A DNA stretch of 64,000 nucleotides, taken from contig JALFVN010000040.1 of the NCBI GenBank assembly GCA_022787565.1, positions 1 to 64,000 of the forward strand. The letters run 5' to 3'. Positions 15,972 through 24,192 of this stretch are shown here, piece after piece. Numbering within the stretch: the stretch's first letter is position 1; each line of letters starts with the position of its first letter. The position numbers and the translations under genes were made by a program. This stretch comes from Clostridiales bacterium (GTDB lineage Bacteria; Bacillota; Clostridia; Oscillospirales; Oscillospiraceae). The notes beneath the pieces were generated by a model that worked only from the letters and a program-made list of their open reading frames with translations, had not been told where the DNA came from and made no database searches.

Positions 15972-17261
15972 ATGATCTCCTTTGGAATGCCCACGCTGAT
16001 CGAATTAAACACGCTGGAAGAGAGCGCTGCTTTGTGCCGGGAGCTGGGGCTGAAATTTATCGAACTGAACATGAGCTTTCCCCAAAACCAGTTGGAGAAA
16101 CTGGATGTGGACGAGCTTTTGCGGATCAGGGAGAAGTACGGCATTTTTTATACCGTGCATCTGGACGAGGAGCTGAACCCCTGCAGTCTCAACTCTGCCG
16201 TCAGGCAGGCCTATGTGGAAAATGTGCTGGGTGTGGTGGAGCTGGCAAAAAAGCTGGGCATACCCACCCTGAATATGCACATGCTCCGGGGAATCTACTG
16301 CACCCTTCCCACAAAGCGGGTGTATATTTATGAGGAGAACGAAGAGGTTTATCTGGACCATCTCCGCCAGTTCAGAGACCGGGTCACCCAGGCTGTGGGG
16401 GACAGCGGCATAAAAATCTGCGTGGAGAATACCGACGGCTTTGACCTGCCCTTCCTGGTCCACGGGCTGGATCTGCTGCTGGAAAGCCCGGCCTTTGCCA
16501 TGACCTATGATATCGGCCATGACTATGCCATAAACTGTGCCGACAAGCCCATCATCATGGAGCGGGCTGACCGTCTGAGACATATGCACATGCACGACGC
16601 CCTGGGGACCCAGGTGCATCTGGCCCTGGGCGACGGGGAGATGGATCTGGAGCGCTATCTGCGCCTTGCATCCGAGCACGACTGCCGGGTGGTGCTGGAG
16701 ACCAAGACCGTGGCCGCTCTGCGGCAGTCCGCCCGCTGGGTGAACAAGTGGCTGAACATGCAGAGCAGTCCCGATGAGCTGTGGGATGTATATGACAAAA
16801 ACCGCTGCCTTACCGGACGGCTCCACCGCCGGGGGGATATGCTGAGGGGGGAGGACTACCATCTGGTGGTCCATGTCTGGGTACGCCGGGGCGATGGGCG
16901 CTTTCTGCTGACCAAACGCGCCCCCAACAAGGGATGGCCCAATATGTGGGAGTGCACCGGCGGTTCCGCCCTGGCCGGGGACGACAGCCTAACCGCTGCG
17001 CTGAGAGAATTGCAGGAGGAGACAGGACTGCTCCTCCCGCCGGAGAAGGGCAGGATCGTCCACCGCTTCCGAAAGGATCACTATTTCTGCGACGTGTGGC
17101 TTTTTGAATTTGATTTTCAGCCGGAACAGATCAGACTTCTGGAAAACGAGACCTGCGGCGCCATGTGTGCCACCGCCGACGAGATCCTCCAGATGTACCG
17201 GGAGGGGCTGCTGGTACCCTATGCTTATATGGAAGACTTCAAGCGCCTGATGCAGGCATAA
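15972..17261 (+). CDS. Xylose-isomerase-like TIM barrel fused to Nudix hydrolase
   Basis: A 429-residue two-domain protein. Residues 1 to about 265 form an AP-endonuclease-family-2/xylose-isomerase-type barrel. Metal-ligand-like positions are visible in ICVENTDGFDLPF, YDIGHDYA, HMHMHDA and VVLETKT. From about residue 285 a Nudix domain follows. Its box reads GGSALAGDDSLTAALRELQEETGL in two adjoining pieces at about 329-352, with aspartate in place of the first glutamate. GAGGCGGGAG sets the ATG. It stands alone, divergent from the MarR operon. A barrel plus a Nudix module suggests a repair or housecleaning role on damaged sugar or nucleotide, but no substrate is known. Confidence 0.8.
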   Translation: MISFGMPTLIELNTLEESAALCRELGLKFIELNMSFPQNQLEKLDVDELLRIREKYGIFYTVHLDEELNPCSLNSAVRQAYVENVLGVVELAKKLGIPTLNMHMLRGIYCTLPTKRVYIYEENEEVYLDHLRQFRDRVTQAVGDSGIKICVENTDGFDLPFLVHGLDLLLESPAFAMTYDIGHDYAINCADKPIIMERADRLRHMHMHDALGTQVHLALGDGEMDLERYLRLASEHDCRVVLETKTVAALRQSARWVNKWLNMQSSPDELWDVYDKNRCLTGRLHRRGDMLRGEDYHLVVHVWVRRGDGRFLLTKRAPNKGWPNMWECTGGSALAGDDSLTAALRELQEETGLLLPPEKGRIVHRFRKDHYFCDVWLFEFDFQPEQIRLLENETCGAMCATADEILQMYREGLLVPYAYMEDFKRLMQA

Positions 17262-17299
17262 AAAACGCCCTCTCACAATTTCGTGAGAGGGCGTTTTTT
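17260..17299. terminator. Bidirectional terminator
   Basis: AAAAAACGCCCTCTCAC pairs with GTGAGAGGGCGTTTTTT between convergent genes (Nudix fusion and acpP). Confidence 0.88.
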
Positions 17300-17306
17300 A
17301 GGTTAA

Positions 17307-17534
17307 TTACTGGAGCTTTTCCACAAAGTCCACGATCTTCTGGACGGTGATGAGGTTTGCGGCTTCCTCGTCGGAAATGGAGACGCCGAATTCGTCTTCA
17401 ATGGACATGATGAGCTCGACAACGTCGAGAGAGTCGGCACCCAGGTCATCTACCAGATTGGTGTCCAGGGTGATGGTGTCGGGGCTGACTTCAAACTGCT
17501 CGGCCAGAGCCTTTTGTACTTTTTCAAAAATCAT
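17307..17534 (-). CDS. acpP: Acyl carrier protein
   Basis: A 75-residue acidic protein that carries growing fatty acyl chains on a phosphopantetheine arm in type II fatty acid synthesis. The attachment motif is DLGADSLDVVE, with the serine about residue 36; length and helical layout are typical. The ribosome site is GGAGGAATG. It is 52 bp downstream of jag on the same strand and so may be read with the yidC block; no other fatty-acid gene is adjacent. Confidence 0.96.
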   Translation of the reverse strand: MIFEKVQKALAEQFEVSPDTITLDTNLVDDLGADSLDVVELIMSIEDEFGVSISDEEAANLITVQKIVDFVEKLQ

Positions 17535-17586
17535 TGTTCATTCCTCCGATGTGCAAGGCACATAAAGTATTATTTCGGCTGCCTTA

Positions 17587-18333
17587 TTATGCCCATTCCC
17601 GGCTCTGGGGCTTGTTGTTAGGCTGTTCAGGCTTGACATAGGACACAACCACGCGGCGGTTAGGCTCAACTCCGGTGGAGCTTGTGGTCACGCCCTCATA
17701 ATTCTGCAAAGCAGTGTGGATCACATGGCGCTCATAGGAATTCATGGGCTCCAGAGCCATGCTGCGTTTGTATTTGATGGCCTTTTCCGCCATCTTCTCC
17801 GCAAGGCGGGTAAGAGATTCCTCCCGCTTGCTGCGGTAATTCTCCGCGTCTACACTGATGTGCAGGTGCTTCTCACTGCCGCGGTTCACCGCATAATTGG
17901 TCAGGTGCTGGATGGCGTCCAGGGTCTCGCCCCGACGGCCGATAATGGCGCCCATGCCGTTTCCGCTGAGATTGACATTAATGCCCCCGTTTTCGCGGGT
18001 GCTGATCTCGATCTGTGCTTTCACGCCCATGCGCTCCAGCAGACCGGAGAGAAACTGACGGACAGCCGCAAAATCGGGATTTTCCTCCTCTGCGGCAGCG
18101 GCCCGGACGGGCTCTGCGGCGGGTCTGGCGACGGGAGTCTTCTCCTCAACCGGATCCGGCACCTCATAGCTTACGCGGATAACTGCGGGGGATGCGCCGA
18201 TGCCCAGAAAACCGGACTTTGCACGCTCAACGATTTCAACAGATACATCGTCACGATCCATGCCAAGCTCCGCCAGAGCGGCGGCGATGGCCTCATCCTC
18301 TGTGCGAGCGGTCTTTTCCAAAGTTTTGATCAT
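17587..18333 (-). CDS. jag: Jag/KhpB RNA-binding protein
   Basis: A 248-residue RNA-binding protein (also called EloR or SpoIIIJ-associated). The Jag N-terminal domain covers residues 1-50 with KSGFLGIG. A KH domain includes GAIIGRRGETLDAIQHLT (about 132-149), and an R3H domain ends the protein with NSYERHVIHTALQNY (about 202-216). A charged linker joins the first two. The family binds mRNA with KhpA and affects cell elongation. It follows yidC by 15 bp, the conserved position. Confidence 0.93.
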   Translation of the reverse strand: MIKTLEKTARTEDEAIAAALAELGMDRDDVSVEIVERAKSGFLGIGASPAVIRVSYEVPDPVEEKTPVARPAAEPVRAAAAEEENPDFAAVRQFLSGLLERMGVKAQIEISTRENGGINVNLSGNGMGAIIGRRGETLDAIQHLTNYAVNRGSEKHLHISVDAENYRSKREESLTRLAEKMAEKAIKYKRSMALEPMNSYERHVIHTALQNYEGVTTSSTGVEPNRRVVVSYVKPEQPNNKPQSREWA

Positions 18334-18348
18334 ATCGAATACTCCTGT

Positions 18349-19686
18349 TTATTTTTCCTCATCGGAGGGAGCAATGTCCCCGGACAAAGGGGCGGCCGTC
18401 TCTTCCACCGGAGTGACGACGGTCTCTTCAACGCTCTCATCAATGGGGTCCGCGCCCTCAGACGCGGCAGCGGCGGCAAGGGTTGCTTCCTGCGCGCTTT
18501 CGGGATTGGTGAAGCGGTCGGCAACATAGGCGCGGCCGCGGGCATAGCGGCGGTTGCCCACCTGGGAGGCAGGCTTCTCCTCCTCCTTGATGCCCAGGCG
18601 CTCGCGGCGGGCGGCGCGCTCGGCCTTGTCCAGGGCGGCTTTCCGCTCGTCCTGCTTCTGCTTCTCGTTGGCCTGGATCTTTTTCTTGCTGGTGTTGGCA
18701 TTCTTTTCGGTCTTGCCCTCGGCGCGGAGACGCTCGGTCTCCAGACGCTTTTCCTCCAGCTCCTTTTCCCGGGCGCTGCGCATGGCCTGGCGCTCGGCAT
18801 CCTCTTTGTCCAGCTTGCGCTTGTACACCTTGGTGAGGGCAAAGTCGCGGACCATGCCGAAAACGCTGTTGGCAATCCAGTAGATACCCATGGCGGCGGG
18901 CATGACAAAGCAGATCCAGATGGACATCAGGGGCATCATCAGGTTCATGGTCTTCATGGAGGCCTGGGTCTGGGCGTCCTGCTGGGGGTTTGACATATTG
19001 CTGATCTTCATGGACAGCCAGGACAGCGCGGCGGAGATGAAGGGGATCAGGAACAGACCCAAGGCAGGCAGCCAGACGGAGACGTCGCTCCAGTCGGTGC
19101 TGACAAAGAAATTCCACCGGGGCTGGGCGCCCAGGTTCAGGCCCAGGAAGCCGAAGTCCACATTCAAAAGCCCGTCGATCTTACCGGCCAGGTCTGCGGT
19201 GACTGCGTCCCAGTGCTCATGCGCCAGGTTGGCCAGCTTGATCTCCACATAGGCGTCTGCCTTTGCGGGGACAGTATAGAGGCCGTTTGCCACAAAGTAT
19301 TCCTGAAGGGTGGTCACAACGTCCTGCGCGGCAAACATCATGCGGGTGATGGGCTGGCGGATAACGCTGTACAGGGCGATCAGAATGGGGAAGGGGATAA
19401 GAGACCACAGACAGCCGGACATGGGGTTGACGCCTTCCTCCCGGTAGAGGTTCTGCATCTCCTGGTTCAGCTTCTGGGGGTTGCCCTCGTGCCGCTTCTG
19501 CAGCTCCTGGATCCGGGGCTGGAGACGGGTAGAGCGCATCATGCTCTTTTTGCTCTTGGCCATGAAGGGGGTAAGGACCAGGTTCACCGCAAGAGCGAAA
19601 AGGATCACGGCGATGCCATAGTTTCCGGTAAGCTCATAGAGCTTGACCATCAGCCAGGCAAAGGGTTTAGTGATTGTTGCCCACAT
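18349..19686 (-). CDS. yidC: Membrane protein insertase YidC/Oxa1
   Basis: A 445-residue insertase that threads proteins into the membrane with or without SecYEG. The conserved core (about residues 20-230) includes YGIAVILFALAVNLVLTPF, RLQPRIQELQKRHEGNPQKL and MSGCLWSLIPFPILIALYSV. A long highly charged C-tail (about 250-445) is rich in K, R, E and A and may contact ribosomes. At the position of the conserved groove arginine (VR before the LP or YP of the first core helix) this protein appears to have asparagine. There is no lipobox near the start. It sits in the usual rnpA-yidD-yidC-jag order. Confidence 0.93.
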   Translation of the reverse strand: MWATITKPFAWLMVKLYELTGNYGIAVILFALAVNLVLTPFMAKSKKSMMRSTRLQPRIQELQKRHEGNPQKLNQEMQNLYREEGVNPMSGCLWSLIPFPILIALYSVIRQPITRMMFAAQDVVTTLQEYFVANGLYTVPAKADAYVEIKLANLAHEHWDAVTADLAGKIDGLLNVDFGFLGLNLGAQPRWNFFVSTDWSDVSVWLPALGLFLIPFISAALSWLSMKISNMSNPQQDAQTQASMKTMNLMMPLMSIWICFVMPAAMGIYWIANSVFGMVRDFALTKVYKRKLDKEDAERQAMRSAREKELEEKRLETERLRAEGKTEKNANTSKKKIQANEKQKQDERKAALDKAERAARRERLGIKEEEKPASQVGNRRYARGRAYVADRFTNPESAQEATLAAAAASEGADPIDESVEETVVTPVEETAAPLSGDIAPSDEEK

Positions 19687-19730
19687 AGGTTACTCCTCGA
19701 TATTCTTTTTTGATGGGGCGACCGCCGGCC

Positions 19731-19949
19731 TTATGGCACGGGGTCATAGATGTCATAGTCCTTCCTGTGGAAGGGATGACAGCGGGATATGCGCTTCAAG
19801 GCAAGCCAGCCGCCTTTCAGGGGGCCGTATTTTTGAATGGCTTCAAGCGCATATTGGGAGCAGGTCGGAATAAAACGGCAGCAGGCGGGACGGCTGGGGG
19901 AGATATTCCGCTGGTAAAAGCGGATGGCGGCCAGCATAAGCTTTTTCAT
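19731..19949 (-). CDS. yidD: Membrane protein insertion efficiency factor YidD
   Basis: A 72-residue protein with the family signature: an amphipathic N-terminus ([14 protein letters not shown]) and a cysteine-bearing centre ([16 protein letters not shown]), then [15 protein letters not shown]. It is thought to help YidC insert proteins. It overlaps rnpA by 4 bp and precedes yidC by 44 bp. Confidence 0.95.
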   Translation of the reverse strand: MKKLMLAAIRFYQRNISPSRPACCRFIPTCSQYALEAIQKYGPLKGGWLALKRISRCHPFHRKDYDIYDPVP

Positions 19950-20275
19950 GGCCGGTCCTCCCGCAAAAGTCCCAGCGTGCCGCAGGCCTCCAGAAAGGCG
20001 GCGTCCATCTTGGCATACCGGGCGTTCACACAGCGGGACCTGGCCACCACAACGATGTCAAAGCCTGTTTTCATGGCCGGGGAATTGAGCCGGCAGATCT
20101 CTCTTAAACGGCGGCGGACACGGTTGCGCACTACGGCATGTCCCAGTTTTGTGGACACCGTATAGCCCAGGCGGTTCACACCCAGACTGTTGCGCCGGCA
20201 GTAAAGCACCATGTAAGGATTCACTGCGCTTTTGCCCTTGGCATACAGGCGCCTGAAATCGCTGTTTTTTTTCAA
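19946..20275 (-). CDS. rnpA: Ribonuclease P protein component
   Basis: A 109-residue basic protein that assists the RNase P RNA in cutting tRNA 5' leaders. The family motif is [13 protein letters not shown] (about 50-62), preceded by [14 protein letters not shown]. The TTG at 20275 is the conservative start, but its GGAGGTGA lies about 25 bases upstream. An in-frame CTG at 20293 sits 7 bases behind that site and would add LDTRCT, giving a TLKKN-type N-terminus seen in relatives. The true start may therefore be CTG. Confidence 0.93.
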   Translation of the reverse strand: MKKNSDFRRLYAKGKSAVNPYMVLYCRRNSLGVNRLGYTVSTKLGHAVVRNRVRRRLREICRLNSPAMKTGFDIVVVARSRCVNARYAKMDAAFLEACGTLGLLREDRP

Positions 20276-20342
20276 TGTGCACCGGGTATCCAGGACAAAA
20301 TCACCTCCGGCCGGATGCGGTCCGAAATATCTGCAAACACCT

Positions 20343-20366
20343 AAAGGGCGGATCGCTCCGCCCTAA
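20343..20366 (-). terminator. Weak stem-loop between rpmH and rnpA
   Basis: TAGGGCGGA pairs with TCCGCCCTA around GCGA, followed by TTTA on the minus strand. It may attenuate transcription from rpmH into rnpA rather than stop it. Confidence 0.5.
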
Positions 20367-20402
20367 AATTATTCACGATTTGACCTGCTTCACGAGTGTG
20401 GT

Positions 20403-20537
20403 TCAGGCGCTGAGCTGGGCTCTGCCTTTTGCTCTGCGGCGGGCAAGGACTTTGCGGCCGTTGGCGGTCTTCATTCTCTTGCGGAAGCCGTGCTCCTTTT
20501 TGCGCTGGCGCTTCTTGGGCTGGTAGGTACGGAACAT
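20403..20537 (-). CDS. rpmH: 50S ribosomal protein L34
   Basis: A 44-residue very basic protein, [18 protein letters not shown] followed by [20 protein letters not shown], unmistakably L34. AAAGGAGTG precedes the ATG. It is the promoter-proximal gene of the rpmH-rnpA-yidD-yidC-jag block. In many bacteria dnaA lies just upstream; here that place is taken by thiT. Confidence 0.97.
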   Translation of the reverse strand: MFRTYQPKKRQRKKEHGFRKRMKTANGRKVLARRRAKGRAQLSA

Positions 20538-20602
20538 TTTCTGCACTCCTTTCAGGTGTAATACTCAACATCGGGCAAGCCCGAAGTAGTTGACAAAACA
20601 AA

Positions 20603-20629
20603 CACTCGGCGACGAGGGGTCGCCGAGTG
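20603..20629 (-). terminator. thiT terminator overlapping the rpmH transcription start
   Basis: CACTCGGCGAC pairs with GTCGCCGAGTG and, on the minus strand, is followed by TTTGTTTTG. It should end the thiT transcript. The predicted rpmH start point (about 20626) falls inside its upstream arm. Confidence 0.7.
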
Positions 20630-20632
20630 GAC

Positions 20633-20662
20633 ATTATAAACTATTTTGCCTCTGTCTGTCAA
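20633..20662 (-). promoter_or_regulatory. Consensus promoter for rpmH
   Basis: TTGACA (20657-20662) and TATAAT (20633-20638) on the minus strand are separated by 18 bp. The -35 box overlaps the last codons of thiT. Confidence 0.85.
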
Positions 20663-21249
20663 TAAAAAAATACGGAATCCTTATTTTTTGCAGCCAAATC
20701 CTCTCCCCGGATATATTTGCCCAGGGGCTTCCAGAGCAGCGCGCCCACCGCAAGGCAGAGAATCATGTCGATGAGCATGTAGCTGCCGTTATACAGCGCG
20801 GAGTAGAACCAGGGGGTGGTCATGGTCATGCCGAAAAAGCTCTCCGGCATATATTCGGCCCAGATGGTGGCACCAACCACATAGGCCACCAGGAAGCGGG
20901 CAACGCAGCCCACCACCGTGCCGGTGAAGAAGCCGTATTTCTGCTTGTGGAAAAGACCGGCCAGACCCAGAACGGAGAAAGCCAGAATATAGTCGCCGAT
21001 CATGGACTGCCAGCCCCAGGCGTAGGCGCCGTCCAGCAGCAGCTGCAGCAGACTGTAGGTGATGCTGGCCAGCATACCGGGACCGAAGCCCCAGCGGGCA
21101 CAGAAGAGGAAGATGGGCAGCATGCCCACGGTGATGGAGCCGCCCTGGGGCAGCTCAAAAAACTTCAGGTAGCTGATGACCTGGGCAAGGGCCACGAAAA
21201 TAGCGCCTTCGCACAGGGCGCGGAGTTTAAGATGGGTGTTGGTTTTCAT
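20659..21249 (-). CDS. thiT: Thiamine transporter ThiT (ECF S component)
   Basis: A 196-residue membrane protein with six hydrophobic segments. It binds thiamine and works with a shared ECF energizing module. Typical family stretches are ISYLKFFELPQGGSITVGML, PIFLFCARWGFGPGML and the helix-5/6 region with NGSYMLID. The ATG at 21249 follows GGAGGCAG. A TPP riboswitch and terminator upstream show it is repressed when thiamine pyrophosphate is abundant, which confirms the substrate. Confidence 0.94.
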   Translation of the reverse strand: MKTNTHLKLRALCEGAIFVALAQVISYLKFFELPQGGSITVGMLPIFLFCARWGFGPGMLASITYSLLQLLLDGAYAWGWQSMIGDYILAFSVLGLAGLFHKQKYGFFTGTVVGCVARFLVAYVVGATIWAEYMPESFFGMTMTTPWFYSALYNGSYMLIDMILCLAVGALLWKPLGKYIRGEDLAAKNKDSVFFY

Positions 21250-21288
21250 TTTTCTGCCTCCAAAAATAGTTTTCCGGAAGGAGATATG

Positions 21289-21326
21289 AAAAAGCCGCAG
21301 GTTCTTTACGGAAAAAGAACCTGCGG
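21289..21326 (-). terminator. Riboswitch-controlled terminator of thiT
   Basis: CCGCAGGTTCTTT pairs with AAAGAACCTGCGG and is followed by CTTTTTC on the minus strand, 40 bp before the thiT start. This is the expression platform of the TPP riboswitch. Confidence 0.88.
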
Positions 21327-21340
21327 AAAATTGCATATCG

Positions 21341-21433
21341 ACCTTTCCTACGCCGGCATTATCCGGATCAGGTTCCAGGGTCCTGAGTATCCATTAACTC
21401 AGTCTCAGCCGGGAAAACCCAGCACCCCTTTGC
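21341..21433 (-). promoter_or_regulatory. TPP (THI-element) riboswitch
   Basis: Read on the minus strand, the element has GGGGTGC, the pyrimidine-sensor CTGAGA, then ACCTGATCCGGATAATGCC and GCGTAGGAAAGG. These are the invariant parts of the thiamine pyrophosphate aptamer. Its position before an intrinsic terminator and thiT fits transcriptional control. Confidence 0.96.
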
Positions 21434-21481
21434 TTGATTGTAAAATAATTTTATAACGCAAATCAAGCTTTGTCAAGGGTA

Positions 21482-22354
21482 TCACAGAGCTTTTGCCTTT
21501 TCCTTGATGAAATCCCGGAGCCAGTCCCCGGCCTCCTCGTTTTTCAGGGCAAAGTCGATGATGGCCTCCAGATAGCCCTTCAGGTTGCCGGTGTCGTAAC
21601 GGCGGCCCTCAAAGTCTACGGCGCACATGGGCTCCATGCGGCACAGCTCTTTCATACCGTCGGTGAGCTGGATCTCGTTATTGCGGCCGGGGGCGGTGTG
21701 CTCAAGAATATCAAAGATGGCGGGCGTCAGGACATAGCGGCCCAGAATGGCGTAGTTGGAGAATTTCTCCTCCAGCGTGGGCTTTTCGTTCATGTCGCCG
21801 ATGCGGAAAACTCTCTCGCTCAGCTGTTCTTCCAGCTTGACGGAGGAGTATTTCACAATCAGCTCATCCGGCACTTCCCGCACGGCGATGGCGCTGCAGC
21901 TGTGTTCCTCGGCAGCTTCCACTAACTGCTTGAGAACAGGCTTCTCGCTGAGCATGATGTCATCTCCCAGAAGGATGGCAAAGGGCTCGTTGCCTACAAA
22001 GGTCTTTGCCCGCCAGATGGCATGGCCCAGACCCTTGGTCTCCTTCTGGCGCAGGAAGAATACATCGGCCATATCCGCCACGGCGCGGACCGTGTCAGCT
22101 TCATCCTTTTTGCCGTCCCGGATGAGACGGTCCTCCAGATCGGGGGCGTAATCGAAGTAATCCTCAATAGGAGATTTGCCGCGATTGGTGATGATAAGGA
22201 TCTCTTCAATTCCGGCAGAGACGGCTTCCTCCACAATGTACTGGATCACCGGCTTGTCCACCAGCGGAAGCATTTCCTTGGGGATGCTCTTGGTATTGGG
22301 CAGAAGTCTTGTGCCAAGACCGGCGGCGGGGATGATGGCTTTCCTGACTTTCAT
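21482..22354 (-). CDS. galU: UTP-glucose-1-phosphate uridylyltransferase
   Basis: A 290-residue enzyme that makes UDP-glucose for glycolipids, teichoic-acid decoration and exopolysaccharide. Family marks are AAGLGTRLLPNTKSIPKEML (about 10-29), DKPVIQYIVEEAV, GLGHAIWRAK, LLGDDIM and the C-terminal RRYDTGNLKGYL. It is 18 bp downstream of queT on the same strand, so it is probably read with queH and queT, though its function is unrelated. Confidence 0.95.
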   Translation of the reverse strand: MKVRKAIIPAAGLGTRLLPNTKSIPKEMLPLVDKPVIQYIVEEAVSAGIEEILIITNRGKSPIEDYFDYAPDLEDRLIRDGKKDEADTVRAVADMADVFFLRQKETKGLGHAIWRAKTFVGNEPFAILLGDDIMLSEKPVLKQLVEAAEEHSCSAIAVREVPDELIVKYSSVKLEEQLSERVFRIGDMNEKPTLEEKFSNYAILGRYVLTPAIFDILEHTAPGRNNEIQLTDGMKELCRMEPMCAVDFEGRRYDTGNLKGYLEAIIDFALKNEEAGDWLRDFIKEKAKAL

Positions 22355-22372
22355 CTGAAGCTCCTTTCTGGT

Positions 22373-22909
22373 CTACGGATTGACTTTTTTTACAAACTCC
22401 TTAAAAAATTTCTTTCGGGGGAGATAGCGCATGAGGGGAAGACCCAGAACGTAGAGCACGATGGCCTCGCCCAGGCCAACATAGGCGGCGTTCATCGCAA
22501 ATACGCCCGGGTGCCTGAACAGATTCAGCCCTTCATAGGCGGCGGTGATCACTGCGCCCACAATGAGGGCGTTGAACACAACAGGCATCAGGCAGGCAAG
22601 GGCGCTGTTGGCCAGACTGCGTTTCCGCCTGCCGATGGCGGCGGTAAGCAGAGCGGCGGCCAGCGTGGCCAGCGAACCGAAAACAATGTCGAAAAGATTA
22701 CCCGTCAGCAGATTTGCCGCGGCGCAGCCGATAAACAGTCCCCACGCCGTACACGGCATAAAATAGGGCAGGATGCAGAGAACTTCGGAAACGCGGAGCT
22801 GGATCGCCCCGTAGCTGATGGGAGCCAGCGCCATGGTCAGCACCGCGTAGGCGGCGCCCACGATGGCGGCGGCGGCAAGAGAGTGTGCGCGCAGGGATTT
22901 GTTATTCAT
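22373..22909 (-). CDS. queT: Queuosine-precursor transporter QueT (ECF S component)
   Basis: A 178-residue membrane protein with about five hydrophobic segments. The signature GAIQLRVSEVLCILPYF (about 34-50) followed by GLFIGCAAANLL identifies the QueT family, an ECF substrate-binding subunit for a queuosine precursor. It lies 20 bp after queH, which makes the last step of queuosine, so the pair argues for import and completion of queuosine. No preQ1 riboswitch was recognised upstream. Confidence 0.9.
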   Translation of the reverse strand: MNNKSLRAHSLAAAAIVGAAYAVLTMALAPISYGAIQLRVSEVLCILPYFMPCTAWGLFIGCAAANLLTGNLFDIVFGSLATLAAALLTAAIGRRKRSLANSALACLMPVVFNALIVGAVITAAYEGLNLFRHPGVFAMNAAYVGLGEAIVLYVLGLPLMRYLPRKKFFKEFVKKVNP

Positions 22910-22929
22910 TTTTTGGAAACCTCCATTTT

Positions 22930-23607
22930 TTATTTATCGCAGGGTGTGGAAACCTGCGGTATCGCGATTTGTGGATCTGTGCCCATTCTGGCCGCGGTAT
23001 CTTCCCGCTTGCGCAGGGAGAATTCACAGCCGCAGTACAGCTGTCGGTAGAGCCCATACTGTTCGCTAAGCTCGATGGAGCGGTTTTCGCCGTTGCGCTT
23101 TTTGAAATCCGATGGCAGCCAGCTCACACCGGTGGCCCGGGCGATCTCCTCGCCGATGGTGTTGATCAGCACCGCGTCCTTGTGGCGGGACAGGGTGAGG
23201 GTGGTGCAGAAATAGTCATAGCCATAGTGCTTGGCCAGCCTTGCCGTCTCCAGAAGGCGCAGACGGAAGCACTCGGCGCAGCGCCTGCCGCCTTCAGGCT
23301 CGTTCTCAAGCCCTTTGACGCGGCGGTAATAGTCTTCGCTCTTCCAGGGCTCAGCCAGGATGCTGACTTTGTCCGCAAGGCCCATTTTTTCGATCAGCTC
23401 CACCTGCGTCTGAAACCGGCGGTCAAATTCCTCTTTTGGATAGAGGTTGGGGTTATACCAGAGCAGGGTCACATCAAAGTATTGCGTGATGTATTCCAGC
23501 ACGGAGCTGGAGCAGGGACCGCAGCAGCTGTGCAAAAGCACACGGGGCGTCTTTTGGCCCCGTTTCTGGATAATGCGGTCCAGTTCTTTTTGGTAATTTC
23601 TGTTCAT
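22930..23607 (-). CDS. queH: Epoxyqueuosine reductase QueH
   Basis: A 225-residue enzyme that reduces epoxyqueuosine in tRNA to queuosine, independent of cobalamin unlike QueG. Cysteine motifs expected for the metal/iron-sulfur site are present: HSCCGPC (about 26-32), RRCAECFRLRL (about 109-119) and YCGCEFS (about 190-196). It heads the queH-queT-galU run. Upstream, TACAAT on the minus strand ends only six bases before the ATG, so the message may be nearly leaderless. Confidence 0.92.
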   Translation of the reverse strand: MNRNYQKELDRIIQKRGQKTPRVLLHSCCGPCSSSVLEYITQYFDVTLLWYNPNLYPKEEFDRRFQTQVELIEKMGLADKVSILAEPWKSEDYYRRVKGLENEPEGGRRCAECFRLRLLETARLAKHYGYDYFCTTLTLSRHKDAVLINTIGEEIARATGVSWLPSDFKKRNGENRSIELSEQYGLYRQLYCGCEFSLRKREDTAARMGTDPQIAIPQVSTPCDK

Positions 23608-23709
23608 AGCTGTATTGTAGCATAAAAAAACGAAAAATGCTACCCCATATTGACTCGCCGGGTAATCTTAAGGTATATTTAAAAATATAACAGAAACGGA
23701 GGCGGGCTT

Positions 23710-24192
23710 ATGGACAGCCGTACAAGCAAGCAGAACTATTATCTTGACATCGCGGACTCGGTGCTGGAGCGCTCCACCTGTCTGCGCCGGAAGTATGGGG
23801 CGATCATCGTCAGAAACGATGAGATTATCTCCACCGGCTACAATGGCGCCCCCAGGGGCCGCCGCAACTGCTCGGATCTGGGCGTCTGCACCAGGGAGAA
23901 CCTGAAGATCCCTTCAGGGGAGCGCTATGAGCTTTGCCGCAGCGTTCACGCGGAGGCCAACGCCATCATTTCTGCCTCCCGGCGGGACATGATCGGGGCT
24001 ACCATCTACCTTGTAGGCCGGGACGCCCGCACCAACGAGCTGCTCCATGACGCCATGTCCTGCTCCATGTGCAAGCGGCAGATCATCAATGCCGGCATCG
24101 ACCGGGTGGTCATCCGGATGACGGAGACGGAGTATCGCACCATCCCCGTCAGCGACTGGATCGAGAACGACGACTCCATCTTCTTGCTCTAA
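23710..24192 (+). CDS. dCMP deaminase-family protein
   Basis: A 160-residue zinc-dependent deaminase, most like dCMP deaminase (ComEB-type), which converts dCMP to dUMP for thymidylate synthesis. The zinc site is VHAEANAI (about 78-85) with CSMCKRQIINAG (about 117-128); the glutamate of HAE is the proton shuttle. GGAGGCGGGCTT precedes the ATG. It is a single gene whose stop overlaps by 4 bp the end of the convergent TetR gene. Confidence 0.9.
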   Translation: MDSRTSKQNYYLDIADSVLERSTCLRRKYGAIIVRNDEIISTGYNGAPRGRRNCSDLGVCTRENLKIPSGERYELCRSVHAEANAIISASRRDMIGATIYLVGRDARTNELLHDAMSCSMCKRQIINAGIDRVVIRMTETEYRTIPVSDWIENDDSIFLL

